This document shows, one piece after another, positions 62,491 to 64,000 of a DNA stretch of 64,000 nucleotides; position 1 is the stretch's first letter, and the number at the start of each line of letters is the position of its first letter. The notes beneath the pieces are model-generated. The model ran no database searches. It saw nothing but the letters and a program-made list of their open reading frames with translations, and was not told the DNA's origin. The position numbers were made by a program, and so were the translations under genes. The stretch is taken from the NCBI GenBank assembly GCA_937864535.1, contig CALMJS010000026.1, forward strand, positions 60,238 through 124,237. The letters are read 5' to 3'. Source of the DNA: an uncultured Paracoccaceae bacterium. GTDB lineage: Bacteria; Pseudomonadota; Alphaproteobacteria; Rhodobacterales; Rhodobacteraceae.

Positions 62491-64000
62491 ATGAACGATC
62501 ATTCCCCCAACGACGCGTTCCACGCCCTGTCCTTCTTGCAAGGTCAGAACGCCGATTACATCGAGCAGCTCTATGCCCGCTATGCGGACAATCCCGGCGC
62601 TGTCGACGAAAGCTGGCGCAGCTTCTTTGCGGCACTGGGCGACGCGCCTGCCGATGCCAAGGCCGAGGCCGCTGGCCCGTCGTGGTCGCGCAGCGATTGG
62701 CCGCCGGTCGCAGGCGGTGAGCTGATCGCCGCTCTGGACGGTCAGTGGCCCGCAGACGCCAAGGCCGCCGGGGACAAGATCAAGGCGAAAGCCGCTGAAA
62801 AAGGCGTGCAGATCAGCGAAGAGCAGGTCCGCGCGGCTGTGCTGGATTCGATCCGCGCCCTGATGATCATCCGCGCCTACCGGATCCGTGGTCACCTTGT
62901 TGCCGACCTCGACCCGCTGGGCATGTCCAAGAACGAACCGCACCCGGAGCTGGACCCTCGGACCTACGGCTTCTCCGATGCGGACATGAACCGCCCGATC
63001 TTCATCGACAACGTGCTCGGCCTCGAAGTCGCCACGATGAACGAGATCATCGCGCTGGTCCGTCGCACCTATTGCGGCACATTTGCCCTTCAGTACATGC
63101 ACATCTCGAACCCCGAGGAAGCTGGCTGGCTGAAAGAGCGCATCGAAGGCTATGGCAAAGAGATCACCTTTACCCAGAATGGCCGCAAGGCGATCCTGAA
63201 CAAGCTGGTCGAGGCCGAAGGTTTCGAGAAATTCTGCCACGTGAAATTCATGGGGACCAAGCGGTTCGGCCTTGATGGCGGCGAAGCGCTGATCCCGGCG
63301 ATGGAACAGATCATCAAGCGCGGCGGGGCGCTGGGGGTCAAGGAAATCGTCATCGGCATGCCCCACCGCGGCCGTCTGAACATTCTGGCCAACGTGATGG
63401 GCAAGCCCTACCGCGCGATCTTTAACGAATTCCAGGGCGGCTCGTTCAAGCCCGAGGACGTTGATGGGTCGGGCGACGTGAAATACCACCTCGGCGCATC
63501 GTCGGACCGTGAATTCGACGGCAACCGCGTGCACCTGTCGCTGACCGCGAACCCCTCGCACCTCGAAGCCGTGAACCCCGTTGTTCTGGGCAAGGCCCGC
63601 GCGAAAACCGACCAGTTCGGCGACCAGACCCGGTCTTCGGTTCTGCCGATCCTGCTGCACGGTGACGCTGCCTTTGCCGGTCAGGGCGTTGTTGCGGAAT
63701 GCTTTGGCCTTTCGGGCCTCAAGGGTCACCGCACCGGCGGCACGATCCATATCGTCGTCAACAACCAGATCGGTTTCACCACCGCGCCGCACTTCTCGCG
63801 CTCGTCGCCCTATCCGACCGATATCGCGCTGATGGTCGAAGCGCCGATCTTCCACGTGAACGGCGACGATCCCGAGGCTGTCGTGCACGCCGCCCGCGTG
63901 GCCACCGAATTCCGCCAGAAGTTCCGCAAGGACGTTGTTCTGGATATCTTCTGCTACCGCCGCTTTGGTCACAACGAAGGCGACGAGCCGATGTTCACCA
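62491..64000 (+). CDS. sucA: 2-oxoglutarate dehydrogenase E1 component (partial)
   Basis: The thiamine-diphosphate enzyme decarboxylates 2-oxoglutarate as E1 of the dehydrogenase complex, making succinyl-CoA with E2 and E3. The open frame covers 503 codons and is cut at the window end. The N-terminus NDAFHALSFLQGQNADYIEQL (split after 20 residues), ARYADNPGAVDESWRSFF, IRAYRIRGHLVADLDPLG, GMPHRGRLNILANVM, VHLSLTANPSHLEAVNPVV (pieces), and GDAAFAGQGVVAE are all those of SucA; the latter part holds the thiamine motif start. It follows sucD after a structured gap. Confidence 0.97.
   Translation, partial: MNDHSPNDAFHALSFLQGQNADYIEQLYARYADNPGAVDESWRSFFAALGDAPADAKAEAAGPSWSRSDWPPVAGGELIAALDGQWPADAKAAGDKIKAKAAEKGVQISEEQVRAAVLDSIRALMIIRAYRIRGHLVADLDPLGMSKNEPHPELDPRTYGFSDADMNRPIFIDNVLGLEVATMNEIIALVRRTYCGTFALQYMHISNPEEAGWLKERIEGYGKEITFTQNGRKAILNKLVEAEGFEKFCHVKFMGTKRFGLDGGEALIPAMEQIIKRGGALGVKEIVIGMPHRGRLNILANVMGKPYRAIFNEFQGGSFKPEDVDGSGDVKYHLGASSDREFDGNRVHLSLTANPSHLEAVNPVVLGKARAKTDQFGDQTRSSVLPILLHGDAAFAGQGVVAECFGLSGLKGHRTGGTIHIVVNNQIGFTTAPHFSRSSPYPTDIALMVEAPIFHVNGDDPEAVVHAARVATEFRQKFRKDVVLDIFCYRRFGHNEGDEPMFT

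Overview
This GC-rich window reads as a chromosomal segment of an alphaproteobacterium of the family Rhodobacteraceae (Roseobacter/Rhodobacter type). The reasons are a short ProS without the editing insertion, an HdaA-type DnaA homologue beside ppk, a ScfR/PccR-type regulator with TTTGCAAA boxes at the propionyl-CoA carboxylase locus, mesaconyl-CoA hydratase and malyl-CoA thioesterase genes of the ethylmalonyl-CoA pathway, and the choXWV/betIBA choline locus with choline-sulfatase. Codon use looks uniform. I see no phage, transposon, CRISPR array, tRNA or rRNA.

Layout. 1-441: end of the window inside a ThuA-like gene. 635-1990: proS. 2219-7871: AI-2E family membrane protein, hdaA, ppk and ppx, all rightward. 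7872-9560: DnaJ/TerB protein and an endonuclease/exonuclease/phosphatase protein, leftward. 9752-10921: nhaA. 10992-18365: leftward propionyl-CoA assimilation operon pccB, small ORFs, pccA, 52-aa ORF, methylmalonyl-CoA mutase. 18751-21820: DUF486 protein, Bcr/CflA efflux protein, pccR-like regulator. 21864-22760: DUF465 protein and a secreted protein flanking a palindromic region. 22757-28003: betA, betB, betC, betI leftward, with choX, choW, choV (28095-30948) divergent across one operator. 30975-39294: a KdgR-like regulator with an esterase, divergent from a GH105 gene, sugar ABC transporter genes and a Gfo/Idh/MocA oxidoreductase, probably a pectin or rhamnogalacturonan fragment locus. 39291-41785: EamA transporter, ArgO-like exporter and ArgP-like regulator. 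41886-48075: yebC, SLC13 permease, ymdB-like gene, and a dimethylglycine/sarcosine dehydrogenase-like flavoprotein. 48543-52280: panC, panB, lipoprotein, quinone oxidoreductase, small protein. 52357-55053: mcl2, nnrU-like, DUF1737 and mch. 55307-56702: PRC-barrel protein and TauE-type permease. 56893-64000: mdh, pepT, methyltransferase, sucC, sucD and sucA (cut by the window end).

The genes form a coherent carbon and osmolyte economy. Choline-O-sulfate is desulfated (BetC), choline is imported (ChoXWV) and oxidised to glycine betaine (BetAB), and the large flavoprotein probably acts on a demethylated betaine product. C2 units pass through the ethylmalonyl-CoA pathway (Mch, Mcl2), whose propionyl-CoA goes through PccAB and methylmalonyl-CoA mutase to succinyl-CoA, feeding SucCD, SucA and Mdh.

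Most of the window is ordinary core genome and I do not see a clearly new system. The points most worth checking are candidate operators (PccR, KdgR, BetI, and an unexplained pair of GTGATCAC palindromes before sucC), a dispersed extragenic element found on the 3' side of leftward genes, several unlisted small ORFs in the pcc operon, and the structured sucD-sucA gap.
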